DNA of 64,000 nt from Ornithinibacillus halotolerans (GCF_014637405.1 NZ_BMEY01000004.1:1-64000), one strand, 5' to 3'. Positions 42,581-52,073 are shown, counted from the first letter of the stretch. The notes: a model not told the origin generated them from the sequence alone. Numbers and translations are program-made.

Positions 42581-43063
42581 CTACTCTATAACAAATTCCG
42601 CTGTCAAAAAGTATTGGTCATAATCTCCAGGCTCTCTAGAATCGATTATATCTTTCACGATTCGAAATTCTCCTTTTTCAAGACTTCCATACAACCATTC
42701 CCAATCAACTGGCCATTCTTGTACTTCATCTTTATATAATTCAAATCCAATATCATTAAACCCATAATTACCATCTACAACGTCAGGAACTTTATACCAT
42801 TTCCCATCAACTTTCTTCTCTAATGAAAAGTCTTCTCCATACACACAACGCTTATCCGTTGTATTCTCTAAGATAACTATCAATCCAGTGGAAGTAACAG
42901 TTCCTTCTTTTACCTCCATAGATACACCATCAAGATTATCAACAACTTCATAAGTGCTCAATTCTAATTCTTTATTTGATGCACCTTGATTAGCACTTCC
43001 ACAAGCCGTAATGAGAACCACTCCTACCGATAACATGATAAATAAAAAAATATATTGCTTCAA
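42581..43063 (-). CDS. Lipoprotein with Ig-like (Big_14-type) domain
   Basis: A 160-residue lipoprotein. The signal (LKQYIFLFIMLSVGVVLITAC) ends in the lipobox ITAC-G. The mature domain has GVSMEVKEGTVTSTGLIVIL, ENTTDKRCVYGEDFSLEKKV and VQEWPVDWEWLYGSLEKGEF. These match a family of bacterial Ig-like domains in Bacilli envelope lipoproteins. Function unknown. The start is TTG at 43063 behind GAGGAG, which also overlaps the end of the neighbour gene by 20 bases or less. Confidence 0.75.
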   Translation of the reverse strand: MKQYIFLFIMLSVGVVLITACGSANQGASNKELELSTYEVVDNLDGVSMEVKEGTVTSTGLIVILENTTDKRCVYGEDFSLEKKVDGKWYKVPDVVDGNYGFNDIGFELYKDEVQEWPVDWEWLYGSLEKGEFRIVKDIIDSREPGDYDQYFLTAEFVIE

Positions 43064-43082
43064 ATCATCACTCCTCTCTTCA

Positions 43083-43499
43083 CTAAAAATCGATTTCACT
43101 ACCACTTACTGTCCTCAAAATCTCTTTCAGCTTATCCGCTTCTGTCGTTATTAATCCACCATAGCCTTCTTTATCATTGGAACTAATGAAATTGGCCGTA
43201 CCACCTTGATTAAACCAAATCTTATACTCTAATTCTTCGCCATTAGCATCTTCAAATGTAAGAATCATAGTAATATCCTCATACCTAGCCATCTCCGGAT
43301 CAATATGCGGATCCCAAATTATTTCCTCTAATATATTTTTTATGGACTCCAATGTTTCTATATCCGTAATAGAAATAAGCTTACTGTAATTTCTATCCTC
43401 ATCTGCCGTATGGACATCTATTTGAACTAAATTTTTATATGAACCACTACAACCAATTAGAACTAAAACCATGAACACAAACAATACAATTTTCTTCAT
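43083..43499 (-). CDS. Lipoprotein of unknown function
   Basis: A 138-residue lipoprotein with signal MKKIVLFVFMVLVLIGCSG and lipobox VLIGC. The mature part is mixed alpha/beta (ISITDIETLESIKNILEEI, MILTFEDANGEELEYKIWF) with no recognised domain. The ATG at 43499 follows GAGGAG by seven bases. It is 19 bases upstream of the Ig-like lipoprotein gene, so the pair is an operon. Confidence 0.7.
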   Translation of the reverse strand: MKKIVLFVFMVLVLIGCSGSYKNLVQIDVHTADEDRNYSKLISITDIETLESIKNILEEIIWDPHIDPEMARYEDITMILTFEDANGEELEYKIWFNQGGTANFISSNDKEGYGGLITTEADKLKEILRTVSGSEIDF

Positions 43500-43572
43500 T
43501 GCATCTCTCCTCATCCCTCACCTTACTATATAGACGTATGATTCAAAGACTTTGTTTCACGTTCCAAAAAAC

Positions 43573-43605
43573 AAAAAAGCTACTAAATTTGTACAATTTA
43601 GTAGC
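43573..43605 (-). terminator. Terminator of the methylmalonyl-CoA operon
   Basis: GGGCTACTAAATT and AATTTAGTAGCTT pair across a tiny loop and are followed on the minus strand by TTTTTG, 25 bases after the yqjE stop. Confidence 0.8.
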
Positions 43606-43630
43606 CCTCTTATAGTATTTTGTTATAAAT

Positions 43631-44749
43631 TTACTTCGCAACTTCCTGAATTATGGCCGTTACAAGTTCTGTTACTTTGACAAGTTCTTCAACTGGAATA
43701 CGTTCATTCGTAGTATGAATTTCTTCGTAACCAACAGCAAGGTTTACGGTAGGAATGCCGAAGCCAGCAATAACGTTAGCATCACTTCCGCCACCACTTT
43801 TCAGTAGTTTACTTTCTCTACCGATAGAAGTTGCAGCACGTCGTGCCACTTCCACAACCTGATCTCCTGCACCTTGTTTAAATCCAGGGTACATCACTTT
43901 AATATCGACAATCGCTTCCCCGCCCATTTCTTTTGCGGTAGATTCATATGCTTCTTTCATTTTCGCAACTTGTGCTTCCATCTTCTCAGGAACAAGTGAA
44001 CGAGCTTCCGCTAAAATTTCAACATGGTCTACAACAATATTCGTTTGTTTTCCACCTTCAAAACGACCAATGTTTGCTGTAGTCTCTTCATCAATACGAC
44101 CAAGAGGCATTTTTGCAATTGCTTTAGCTGCAATGGTAATCGCAGAAACGCCTTTTTCTGGTGCAACTCCAGCATGAGCTGTTTTACCTTTAATAATTGT
44201 ATTGATTTTTGCTTGAGTTGGAGCTGCAACAATAATATCGCCAACATCACCATTACTATCTAATGCATAACCAAATTTCGCATGGATCATCGATGGGTCT
44301 AGTGCTTTTGCTCCAACTAAACCAGATTCTTCCCCTACCGTAATGACAAATTGAACATCGCCGTGTTCGATATTATTCTCTTTTAAGGTACGAATTGCTT
44401 CTAGCATTGCTGCAAGTCCTGCTTTGTCATCGGAACCAAGAATCGTTGTACCATCGGAAACGATATACCCATCTTTAATCGATGGTTTTATTCCTTTACC
44501 AGGAACTACTGTATCCATATGAGAAGTAAAGTAGATTGGCTCTACCCCTTCTTTTGTTCCTTTTAATGTACAAATTAAATTATTAGCACCATGTCCCGTA
44601 ATTTCTTTAGCATTATCTTCTACTACTTCTAGTCCTAAATCAGTAAATTTTTTCTTCAATACTTCTGCAATTTCTGCTTCATAACCTGTCTCTGAATCAA
44701 CTTGGACAAGTTCCATAAATTCTGTTACGACTCTGTCTTGATTAACCAC
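43631..44749 (-). CDS. yqjE: M20 family peptidase (YqjE, PepT-like)
   Basis: A 372-residue zinc aminopeptidase of the tripeptidase T-like M20 class. The first metal motif is TSHMDTVVPG, the bridging Asp lies in GSDDKAGLA, and catalytic GEESGLVGAK follows. The dimerisation domain contains TAHAGVAPEKG. It releases N-terminal residues from short peptides in the cytoplasm. It is the last gene of the mutase-carboxylase cluster, with an 18-base gap from the carboxyltransferase gene, as yqjE follows yqjD in B. subtilis. Confidence 0.9.
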   Translation of the reverse strand: MVNQDRVVTEFMELVQVDSETGYEAEIAEVLKKKFTDLGLEVVEDNAKEITGHGANNLICTLKGTKEGVEPIYFTSHMDTVVPGKGIKPSIKDGYIVSDGTTILGSDDKAGLAAMLEAIRTLKENNIEHGDVQFVITVGEESGLVGAKALDPSMIHAKFGYALDSNGDVGDIIVAAPTQAKINTIIKGKTAHAGVAPEKGVSAITIAAKAIAKMPLGRIDEETTANIGRFEGGKQTNIVVDHVEILAEARSLVPEKMEAQVAKMKEAYESTAKEMGGEAIVDIKVMYPGFKQGAGDQVVEVARRAATSIGRESKLLKSGGGSDANVIAGFGIPTVNLAVGYEEIHTTNERIPVEELVKVTELVTAIIQEVAK

Positions 44750-44766
44750 TAATTTTACCTCCTATG

Positions 44767-46323
44767 TTACAGTGGAATATTCCCATGCTTTTTCTTAGGT
44801 CGTTCCTCCTGTTTGTTTGCAAGCATTTCTAATCCTTGGATAAGCTTCATTCTTGTTTCTCGCGGATCAATTACGTCATCAACCATACCAAGCTTTGCAG
44901 CAATATATGGATTCGCAAACTTTTCTCGATATGTATCAATTTTTTCTTGACGCGTTTTCTCTGGGTCTTCACTTGCTGCAATTTCTTTAGCATATATGAT
45001 GTTGGCAGCACCTTCTGGACCCATAACAGCAATTTCCGCATTTGGCCATGCATATACAAGATCTGCTCCAATTGCTTTACTATTTAATGCCACATATGCA
45101 CCACCATAAGCTTTTCTAACAATAACTGTTAGTTTTGGAACAGTTGCTTCTGAATAGGCGTAAAGAATTTTAGCTCCATGACGTATGATACCACCATGTT
45201 CTTGTTTTATGCCAGGAAAGAACCCTGTGACATCTTCAAAAGTAATAATCGGTATATTAAAGCAATCACAAAAGCGGATAAATCGAGCAGCTTTATCACT
45301 TGAATCAATATCAAGTCCACCTGCAAGATGCTTTGGTTGATTACAAACTAATCCAACTGATTGTCCGTTAATTCTAGCAAACCCAACAACAATATTTTTA
45401 GCAAAATCTTGATGTATTTCGTAAAAACTATCCTCGTCTACTACTTCATTGATTACTTTTTTCATGTCGTAAGGACGAGTCGAATCAAATGGAACAATAT
45501 CAACTAAATCAGGTCGATATCCACTTAATTCATCATCCTGGAAATCAGCAAGATCTGGTTTCTCTTGATTATTATTTGGTATGTATGATAGTAGCTTCTT
45601 GACATGGTCTAATGCTGCAGCTTCATCTTCCGCTTTAAAATGAGCATTTCCCGTTTTACTATTATGAACATCTGCTCCACCAAGTTCTTCTGAAGAAATT
45701 CTTTCCCCAGTAACCGTCTCAATTACTTTCGGTCCGGTAATAAACATTTGTGATGTTTTCTCTACCATTATAACAAAATCAGTAATGGCTGGAGAGTAAA
45801 CGGCACCACCAGCACTCGGCCCCATAATGACAGATATTTGCGGTATATAACCGGAATAAATCGAATTTCGGTAAAAAACATGTCCATAACCATCTAAAGA
45901 GGAGACACCTTCCTGAATACGTGCACCACCAGAGTCATTGAGCCCAATAAATGGGACACCGTTTTTTGCGGCTAGATCCATGACGGAAGCAATTTTCTTC
46001 CCATGCATTTCTCCGAGAGCTCCACCATAAAGGGTAAAATCTTGGGCAAATAAATAAACAGGACGTCCATTTATTTTTCCATACCCAGTGACAACACCAT
46101 CACCAGCCCCACTCGATCCATTCATTTCAAAATCGGTTCCGCGACTTTCTATAAAAGCATTTAGTTCAACGAAAGTTCCTTCATCAAGTAAGTAGTCAAT
46201 TCGTTCTCTTGCTGTCCACTTTCCCTTGGCATGCTGTTTTTCAATACGCTCGTCTCCACCACCAAGTTCAGCCATACGTCGTTTATCATAGAGTTCGTTT
46301 ATTTTGTCAAACATATCCATCAT
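44767..46323 (-). CDS. yqjD: Acyl-CoA carboxyltransferase (propionyl-CoA carboxylase beta type, YqjD)
   Basis: A 518-residue carboxyltransferase with two crotonase-like halves. The first half holds GKWTARERIDYLLDEGTF and FIGLNDSGGARIQEGVSSL. The second holds FEDVTGFFPGIKQEHGG and VIVRKAYGGAYVALN. Such subunits move carboxyl from biotin to or from propionyl-CoA/methylmalonyl-CoA. No biotin carboxylase or biotin carrier gene lies in the cluster, so the partners are elsewhere or the enzyme is a decarboxylase/transcarboxylase part. The start ATG overlaps the stop of the fusion gene in an ATGA arrangement (46320-46323), behind GGGGGAGAAG. This implies translational coupling. Confidence 0.9.
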   Translation of the reverse strand: MMDMFDKINELYDKRRMAELGGGDERIEKQHAKGKWTARERIDYLLDEGTFVELNAFIESRGTDFEMNGSSGAGDGVVTGYGKINGRPVYLFAQDFTLYGGALGEMHGKKIASVMDLAAKNGVPFIGLNDSGGARIQEGVSSLDGYGHVFYRNSIYSGYIPQISVIMGPSAGGAVYSPAITDFVIMVEKTSQMFITGPKVIETVTGERISSEELGGADVHNSKTGNAHFKAEDEAAALDHVKKLLSYIPNNNQEKPDLADFQDDELSGYRPDLVDIVPFDSTRPYDMKKVINEVVDEDSFYEIHQDFAKNIVVGFARINGQSVGLVCNQPKHLAGGLDIDSSDKAARFIRFCDCFNIPIITFEDVTGFFPGIKQEHGGIIRHGAKILYAYSEATVPKLTVIVRKAYGGAYVALNSKAIGADLVYAWPNAEIAVMGPEGAANIIYAKEIAASEDPEKTRQEKIDTYREKFANPYIAAKLGMVDDVIDPRETRMKLIQGLEMLANKQEERPKKKHGNIPL

Positions 46324-47138
46324 GTTTCTTCTCCCCCAGCTTCTTGGCAAAGTTCGAATAATACCCCATGTGTTGACTTTGGATGCATAAATGCGATTTG
46401 AGCTTGATGTGCCCCTAACTTCGGTTCCTCATTTATTAGTTGGATTCCATCTTTCGATAAAGCTCGTAGTCTCGCTTCAATATCATCTATTGCCAGGGCA
46501 ATATGATGGATTCCTTCCCCTTTTTTCTGTAAGAAAGTATGGATTGGAGAAGTTTCATTCGTCGGCTCTAATAATTCAAAGCGACTTTCCCCAATTTTCA
46601 AGAAGGCCACTTTTACATGCTCCGATTCGACTTCTTCTATTCCTTCGAGTTGTAGTCCTAACTGTTTTGTATAAAATGGCAGTACTTTTTCAATCGAATG
46701 TACAGCAATTCCGATATGAGATATCTTTTTAATTGGTTCTATTTGATTTGGTTGAATAAGTTCTTGAATATAATTAGCTAATTCATCAATTGAAGAGCCA
46801 CTTGTAAAGATTTTCTTAATTCCTTGCTCTAATAGAAAAGGAATATCTTCACTCGGTATGACGCCCCCACCAATTACCGGGATATCCGCAGCGTTATTGG
46901 CTTTTAATTCTTCTACTACTTTTGGGAATAATGTTCGATGTGCCCCAGATAATGATGATAGACCAACTACATCAACATCTTCCTGAATAGCAGCTTTGGC
47001 AATTTGTGCTGGGGATTGCCTTAACCCTGTATAAATAACTTCCATTCCATGGTCTCTTAATCCTTGTGAAATAACAAGTGCCCCACGATCATGTCCATCT
47101 AAGCCTGGTTTTGCTATTAATACCCTTATTTTCGCCAT
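46320..47138 (-). CDS. Fusion of methylmalonyl-CoA mutase B12 domain and methylmalonyl-CoA epimerase
   Basis: A 272-residue two-domain protein. Residues 1-130 are a cobalamin-binding domain (KPGLDGHDRGA with the DxHxxG cobalt ligand His, SSLSGAH, IGGGVIPSED). This is the C-terminal portion of methylmalonyl-CoA mutase. After a short linker, residues 140-265 are a VOC-fold epimerase (KKISHIGIAVHSIEKV, LLEPTNETSPI, IHHIALAIDD, LFELCQE). Epimerase makes the R isomer that the mutase uses, so the fusion puts adjacent steps on one chain. It starts 26 bases after the mutase large-chain stop. Confidence 0.9.
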   Translation of the reverse strand: MAKIRVLIAKPGLDGHDRGALVISQGLRDHGMEVIYTGLRQSPAQIAKAAIQEDVDVVGLSSLSGAHRTLFPKVVEELKANNAADIPVIGGGVIPSEDIPFLLEQGIKKIFTSGSSIDELANYIQELIQPNQIEPIKKISHIGIAVHSIEKVLPFYTKQLGLQLEGIEEVESEHVKVAFLKIGESRFELLEPTNETSPIHTFLQKKGEGIHHIALAIDDIEARLRALSKDGIQLINEEPKLGAHQAQIAFMHPKSTHGVLFELCQEAGGEET

Positions 47139-47164
47139 GTGATGTTCTCCTTCCCCTTTTGCAA

Positions 47165-48814
47165 TTAGATGCTTCCATATTCTCCAAATTGATCACGAAG
47201 AACGTGACAAATCTCCCCCACAGAAGCATATGCTTTTACTGCATTGACAATATAAGGCATGAGGTTTTCATCTTCTTGTTTTGCTGCCCATTCTAGTTGT
47301 TTTAAGACACTTTCGACTAATTCATTATCTCGCTCATTTCTCGTTGCTTGTAAAGAAGCTTTTTGTTCTCTTTCTAATGCCTCATCAACCTTTAATAGTT
47401 CTGGGTTTACTTCTTCATCAATTTTATATTTATTTAACCCAACAATGATTTCTTCTTCTTTTTCAATCCGTTTTTGTGTTTCATATGCTGTACGGTGAAT
47501 TTCTCGTTGCATATAGCCTTCTTCGATTGCCGCTACCGCTCCGCCTAATTCTTTGATTTGTTTTAAGTAAGCTTCAATTTCAGCCTCAACTTGGTCTGTT
47601 AATGCCTCTACAAAGTATGAGCCACCTAATGGATCTACTGTATCGGCTACACCGCTTTCATTTGCAATTATTTGCTGCGTACGTAAGGCAATTCTTGCAG
47701 ATTCCTCTGTTGGTAAAGCAAGTGCCTCATCTCTTGAATTCGTATGTAAACTTTGGGTTCCCCCTAGCACAGCAGCTAATGCTTGCATTGTTACTCGTAC
47801 AATATTATTATCTGGCTGTTGTGCAGTAAGTGTGGAGCCACCTGTTTGGGTATGGAAGCGTAATTTCCAACTTTTCGGATTTTTTGCTTGATAATGTTCC
47901 CTCATGATTTTCGCCCAAACACGTCTCGCCGCTCGAAACTTCGCAATTTCCTCAAAGAAATTATTATGAGCGTTGAAGAAGAATGCTAGTCTCGGTGCAA
48001 AGTCATCTACATCCAAACCAGATGCAATTGCTGCATCCACATAAGCCATACCATTTGCAATCGTAAAGGCTGCTTCTTGAACTGCAGTTGAACCAGCTTC
48101 ACGGATATGATAACCTGATATACTAATTGTGTTGAACTTCGGTAAGTACTCCTTACAGTATGCAAAAATATCTGTAATCAGGCGCATGGATGGTTTAGGT
48201 GGAAAAATATATGTTCCACGAGCAATATATTCCTTTAAAATGTCATTCTGAATAGTCCCAGTTAATTTCTCTTTTGGTACACCTTGTTTTTCTCCAACAG
48301 CAATATACATGGCAAGTAGGATGGAAGCTGGTGCATTAATCGTCATCGATGTACTAACTTTATCGAGTGGAATTTGATCTAATAATGCTTCCATATCATG
48401 TAATGTATCAATCGCTACACCAACTTTTCCAACTTCTCCTTCAGCCATCGGATCATCTGAGTCATATCCAATCTGTGTTGGTAAATCGAAAGCAACGGAA
48501 AGTCCTGTTTGCCCCTGTTCCAGTAAATAGCGGAACCGCTTATTCGTTTCTTTCGCAGAACCAAATCCGGCATATTGGCGCATCGTCCAATATTTGCTCC
48601 GATACATGGTTGGTTGAATTCCCCTTGTGTACGGGTATTCCCCTGGAAATCCTAGTTTTTCGTGATATGTATCATCATTCTCCGGATAATATAGGCGCTC
48701 AACCTCAATGTCAGACGATGTTTGGAACGATTGCTTACGCTCTGGAAAGCGCTTAACTATTTGTTCGACGGAATCCTTCCATTTCTGTTCAATCCCCTTA
48801 TTTTCTGTTGTCAT
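47165..48814 (-). CDS. Methylmalonyl-CoA mutase, catalytic (large) chain without B12 domain
   Basis: A 549-residue mutase chain carrying only the substrate-binding TIM-barrel half. It has [48 protein letters not shown], the acyl-CoA tunnel segments and [20 protein letters not shown]. It lacks the C-terminal DxHxxG domain, which is encoded downstream in the fusion gene. With that domain it interconverts (R)-methylmalonyl-CoA and succinyl-CoA, linking propionate and branched-chain degradation to the TCA cycle. No meaB/ArgK chaperone GTPase is in the window. The ATG follows GGGGGAGC. It is the first gene of the four-gene cluster. Confidence 0.93.
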   Translation of the reverse strand: MTTENKGIEQKWKDSVEQIVKRFPERKQSFQTSSDIEVERLYYPENDDTYHEKLGFPGEYPYTRGIQPTMYRSKYWTMRQYAGFGSAKETNKRFRYLLEQGQTGLSVAFDLPTQIGYDSDDPMAEGEVGKVGVAIDTLHDMEALLDQIPLDKVSTSMTINAPASILLAMYIAVGEKQGVPKEKLTGTIQNDILKEYIARGTYIFPPKPSMRLITDIFAYCKEYLPKFNTISISGYHIREAGSTAVQEAAFTIANGMAYVDAAIASGLDVDDFAPRLAFFFNAHNNFFEEIAKFRAARRVWAKIMREHYQAKNPKSWKLRFHTQTGGSTLTAQQPDNNIVRVTMQALAAVLGGTQSLHTNSRDEALALPTEESARIALRTQQIIANESGVADTVDPLGGSYFVEALTDQVEAEIEAYLKQIKELGGAVAAIEEGYMQREIHRTAYETQKRIEKEEEIIVGLNKYKIDEEVNPELLKVDEALEREQKASLQATRNERDNELVESVLKQLEWAAKQEDENLMPYIVNAVKAYASVGEICHVLRDQFGEYGSI

Positions 48815-48914
48815 ACTTGCTCCCCCATTCTTTCAGATGAATCGTAAATTCAATAAAAAAAGGCTAATTTTAGGAAAATTTTTTCGAAAATATTACTTTC
48901 CTACTATTTTTCAC

Positions 48915-48943
48915 TTGTCCTATTCCCATTTTAACGTTAAAAT
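48915..48943 (+). promoter_or_regulatory. Probable sigma-A promoter of the Prli42-like gene
   Basis: TTGTCC (48915-48920), 17-base spacer and TAAAAT (48938-48943) lie about 35 bases upstream of the small gene at 48980. Confidence 0.5.
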
Positions 48944-48979
48944 TAATAAAGCACATGGGATTTAAGGGAGGACTTAAAA

Positions 48980-49123
48980 ATGTCTGCAAAAAATACTAAC
49001 AACGTTGCTCCAAGAAGAAAATCAAAACGTGAGCGACGCATGAAAATAGCTATTTACATTATGATTTTTGCAATGGTAATCTCTACGATTACGATGGGCC
49101 TAGCTTATTTTATCGGATTGTAA
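48980..49123 (+). CDS. 47-residue membrane miniprotein, Prli42-like
   Basis: A 47-residue protein with a very basic N terminus (APRRKSKRERRMK) and one C-terminal transmembrane segment (IYIMIFAMVISTITMGLAYF). This layout matches the stressosome-associated miniprotein Prli42 found in Listeria and Bacillaceae, which anchors the stressosome and signals stress to sigma-B. DUF4044-type miniproteins look similar and are the alternative. The ATG has GGGAGG at nine bases, a promoter upstream and its own terminator. It is divergent from the mutase operon. Confidence 0.75.
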   Translation: MSAKNTNNVAPRRKSKRERRMKIAIYIMIFAMVISTITMGLAYFIGL

Positions 49124-49133
49124 ACTAAAGGAT

Positions 49134-49170
49134 AAGACTGATTATGTATTTACATATTTCAGTCTTTTTT
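49134..49170 (+). terminator. Terminator of the miniprotein gene
   Basis: AAGACTGA and TCAGTCTT pair across a 17-base loop and are followed by TTTTTT, 11 bases past the stop. Confidence 0.75.
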
Positions 49171-49221
49171 TATTTTCTCTCTTTTTCAACAAATTCGCAA
49201 GTTATTTCTAACCATAAGAAA

Positions 49222-49252
49222 TAAGGCTGGCCTATACAAAGGTCAGCCTTAT
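49222..49252 (-). terminator. Terminator of brxB
   Basis: AAGGCTGACC and GGCCAGCCTT form a stem followed on the minus strand by ATTTCTT, 11 bases past the stop at 49263. The T-run is modest. Confidence 0.6.
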
Positions 49253-49262
49253 AGTCATTCAC

Positions 49263-49703
49263 TTATAATTCTTCACAATGCTTCTCGAATACTTCTTGAA
49301 GCTTGCCCATTACTTCCATTGCACTATGACCTTCAATTTCATGACGCTCTAGCATCGTAACAATTTTCCCATCTTTTAAAAATGCAAAAGATGGAGATGA
49401 AGGAGGATATCCTTCAAAGTATGTACGAGCTTTCTCTGTAGCTTCACGATCTTGACCAGCAAAAACTGTAACTAGATGGTCTGGGCGTTTATCGTAATGG
49501 ATAGCGTTTGCTGCTGCAGGACGAGCCACTCCACCTGCACAACCACATGTAGAGTTAATCATAACTAATGTAGTACCTTCACGTGTTAATGCAGCATCGA
49601 CTTCATCAGGAGTTTTTAATTCTTCATATCCTGCTTCTGTAATATCTTTTCTTGCAGCATCAACTATATCATTCATAAATAGATTAAAATCCATATTTGC
49701 CAC
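49263..49703 (-). CDS. brxB: Bacilliredoxin BrxB (YqiW family)
   Basis: A 146-residue thioredoxin-like protein with the bacilliredoxin active site [10 protein letters not shown] after residue 52, in place of CxxC of thioredoxin. It removes bacillithiol from mixed disulfides on proteins such as OhrR and MetE after oxidative stress. Gene position next to bkdB matches yqiW in B. subtilis. The ATG lies behind AAGGGGTGGC. This is the thiol-redox BrxB and is unrelated to the BREX defence protein of the same name. Confidence 0.9.
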   Translation of the reverse strand: MANMDFNLFMNDIVDAARKDITEAGYEELKTPDEVDAALTREGTTLVMINSTCGCAGGVARPAAANAIHYDKRPDHLVTVFAGQDREATEKARTYFEGYPPSSPSFAFLKDGKIVTMLERHEIEGHSAMEVMGKLQEVFEKHCEEL

Positions 49704-49779
49704 CCCTTATGTTAAGTTATTGTTACCTAACACCTAGGTTATCAATTTTAGTTGTAAAATTCAAACCTAATAGCTTGGT

Positions 49780-51060
49780 TTAATACACTTGTATTGTATT
49801 TTCATTCATATTTTCTAACGTTTCCTTCACATATGCGAGGAACTGACCACAAACTAATCCGTCTAAGATTCGGTGATCTAGTGATAAGCATAGATTTACC
49901 ATATCGCGTGCAGCGAACATATCGTTAATAATTATTGGTCGTTTTACAATTGATTCCACTTGTAATATTGCAGCTTGAGGATGGTTAATAACTCCCATCG
50001 ATTGTACAGAACCAAATGAACCAGTGTTATTCACAGTAAATGTTCCACCTTGCATATCTTCAGGTGACAATTTATTGGAACGTGCTTTTTGGGCTAGTTC
50101 ATTAATTTCTCGCGCAATGCCTTTAATACTTTTTTCGTCTGCATGTTTAATGACTGGAACAAATAATTCCTGGTCTTTGGCTACTGCAATTGATAAATTA
50201 ATATCTTTACGCTGAATTATTTTATCCCCGGCCCATGTGCTATTTAATTGTGGGAATTTCTTCAGACCTTGCGCAACCGCTTTGACGAAGAAAGCAAAAT
50301 ACGTTAAATTATACCCTTCATTTTGCTTAAATTCATTTTTAATACTATTACGGAATTTTACTAAATCAGTTACATCTACTTCAACAGTCATCCAAGCATG
50401 TGGAATTTCTGTTTTTGAACGAACCATATTTTGAGCGATAACTTTACGAACTCCTGTAACCGGAATCTCAATATCGCCAGCCTGTGATGTAGGTTGTGGT
50501 GCAGCTGGAACTGTTTTCGTTACAGACGTTTTTGCAGTTTCTTGCTCTACTGGAGCAACGACAGACTCAACTGATTCACTTGATTTTGTTGGTAATTGAC
50601 CAGATTGGATGATTTTTTCGATATCTTTACGAGTAATCCTTCCACCTCGTCCTGTACCTGTTACTAATTCTAAATCAATATTATTTTCTTGAGCCAATCT
50701 TAATACAGCAGGTGAATAACGCTTTTTCATCGATTGGTCCGAACTTTCATTTGAAACTTCTTCTGGTGCAGCTGTATTCTCTTGTGCTACTTCTTTTGTA
50801 TCAGCAGTGCCGCTTGATTCTGTTTCGATATAACAAATGAGTTCACCAACTGCAACAGTTTCGCCTTCTGCTGTAACAATCTCCTTAATTGTACCAGTGA
50901 ATGAAGATGGAACTTCAGCATTTACTTTATCTGTCATTACTTCTGCAATCGGATCATATTTATTAACTTTATCTCCAACCTGAACTAGCCAAGTATTGAT
51001 TGTACCTTCCGTTACACTCTCCCCTAGTTGAGGCATTAATATTTTTTCAAGAGCCATCAA
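49780..51060 (-). CDS. bkdB: Branched-chain 2-oxo acid dehydrogenase E2 (lipoamide acyltransferase)
   Basis: A 426-residue E2 subunit. An N-terminal lipoyl domain carries the lipoylated Lys in EVMTDKVNAEVPS. A Ser/Thr/Glu-rich linker follows, then a peripheral subunit-binding domain (RYSPAVLRLAQENNIDLELV and GRGGRITRKDI). A second Pro/Ala linker leads to the acyltransferase domain ending CLSLDHRILDG, with the catalytic His and Asp. It moves isobutyryl, isovaleryl or 2-methylbutyryl groups to CoA. It is the last gene of the bkd operon, 15 bases after bkdAB. Confidence 0.93.
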   Translation of the reverse strand: MMALEKILMPQLGESVTEGTINTWLVQVGDKVNKYDPIAEVMTDKVNAEVPSSFTGTIKEIVTAEGETVAVGELICYIETESSGTADTKEVAQENTAAPEEVSNESSDQSMKKRYSPAVLRLAQENNIDLELVTGTGRGGRITRKDIEKIIQSGQLPTKSSESVESVVAPVEQETAKTSVTKTVPAAPQPTSQAGDIEIPVTGVRKVIAQNMVRSKTEIPHAWMTVEVDVTDLVKFRNSIKNEFKQNEGYNLTYFAFFVKAVAQGLKKFPQLNSTWAGDKIIQRKDINLSIAVAKDQELFVPVIKHADEKSIKGIAREINELAQKARSNKLSPEDMQGGTFTVNNTGSFGSVQSMGVINHPQAAILQVESIVKRPIIINDMFAARDMVNLCLSLDHRILDGLVCGQFLAYVKETLENMNENTIQVY

Positions 51061-51075
51061 ATACCCTCCAATCTA

Positions 51076-52059
51076 TTAGAATTCTGCTAAGTCACGAATT
51101 GCCTTTTCTATTTTATCTGGATTCATCATAAAGAATTTTTCCATCGTAGGTGCATATGGCATTGCTGGAACATCAGGTCCAGCAAGACGTTTAACAGGTG
51201 CATCAAGGTCAAATAAGCAGTTTTCTGCAATAATCGCAGCAACTTCACCAATAATACTACCTTCTTTATTGTCTTCCGTAACTAGAAGCACTTTACCAGT
51301 CTTTTTCGCTGCTTCGATAATAGATTCTTTATCCAGTGGATAGACCGTACGTAAGTCAAGGATATGTGCATCAATACCTTCTTCTGCTAATTTTTCTGCA
51401 GCTTGTAAAGCAAAGTGTACGCAAAGACCGTATGTAATGACGGTAACATCAGATCCTTCTCTTTTCACATCTGCTTTTCCAATTGGTAATACATAATCTT
51501 CTTCAGGAACTTCCCCTTTTAGAAGTCGATATGCTCGCTTATGTTCAAAGAATAATACCGGATCATTATCACGAATAGCTGCTTTTAATAGTCCTTTGAC
51601 ATCATAAGGTGTAGAAGGCATAACAATTTTCAAACCAGGTTGATTTGCAAAGATAGCTTCAACTGACTGGGAGTGGTATAGTGCCCCATGCACTCCACCG
51701 CCATATGGAGCACGAATTACAATTGGACAATTCCAATCATTATTTGATCGATATCTAATTCTTGCAGCTTCTGAAATAATTTGGTTTACTGCCGGCATAA
51801 TAAAATCTGCAAATTGCATTTCTGCAACAGGACGCATTCCGTACATTGCTGCCCCTATACCAACACCTGCAATAGCAGATTCTGCTAGTGGTGTATCTAA
51901 TACTCGATATTCTCCAAATTGATCATAAAGACCTTCTGTGGCTTTAAATACACCACCTTTTCTACCAACGTCTTCTCCTAATACAAATACTTTCTCATCA
52001 CGCTCCATCTCTTCACGCAATGCAGCTGTAACAGCTTGTATATATGACATGATGGCCAT
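51076..52059 (-). CDS. bkdAB: Branched-chain 2-oxo acid dehydrogenase E1 beta
   Basis: A 327-residue E1 beta subunit with a transketolase pyrimidine-binding domain (EDVGRKGGVFKAT, GVGIGAAMYGMRPVAEMQFAD, PYGGGVHGALYHSQS). The transketolase C-terminal domain follows (LLVTEDNKEGSIIGEVAAI). It pairs with the alpha subunit to form the thiamine-diphosphate site that decarboxylates branched 2-oxo acids. It lies 14 bases after bkdAA in the operon. Confidence 0.93.
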   Translation of the reverse strand: MAIMSYIQAVTAALREEMERDEKVFVLGEDVGRKGGVFKATEGLYDQFGEYRVLDTPLAESAIAGVGIGAAMYGMRPVAEMQFADFIMPAVNQIISEAARIRYRSNNDWNCPIVIRAPYGGGVHGALYHSQSVEAIFANQPGLKIVMPSTPYDVKGLLKAAIRDNDPVLFFEHKRAYRLLKGEVPEEDYVLPIGKADVKREGSDVTVITYGLCVHFALQAAEKLAEEGIDAHILDLRTVYPLDKESIIEAAKKTGKVLLVTEDNKEGSIIGEVAAIIAENCLFDLDAPVKRLAGPDVPAMPYAPTMEKFFMMNPDKIEKAIRDLAEF

Positions 52060-52073
52060 TGGTTTTCCCCTCC

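Noticed and set aside
44024-44263. Plus-strand ORF opposite yqjE
   Set aside because: Low-complexity shadow of the yqjE coding strand, with no ribosome site.
49263-49703. BREX phage-defence gene brxB
   Set aside because: The protein is a bacilliredoxin with a CGC motif. It shares only the name with BREX BrxB, and no other defence gene is nearby.
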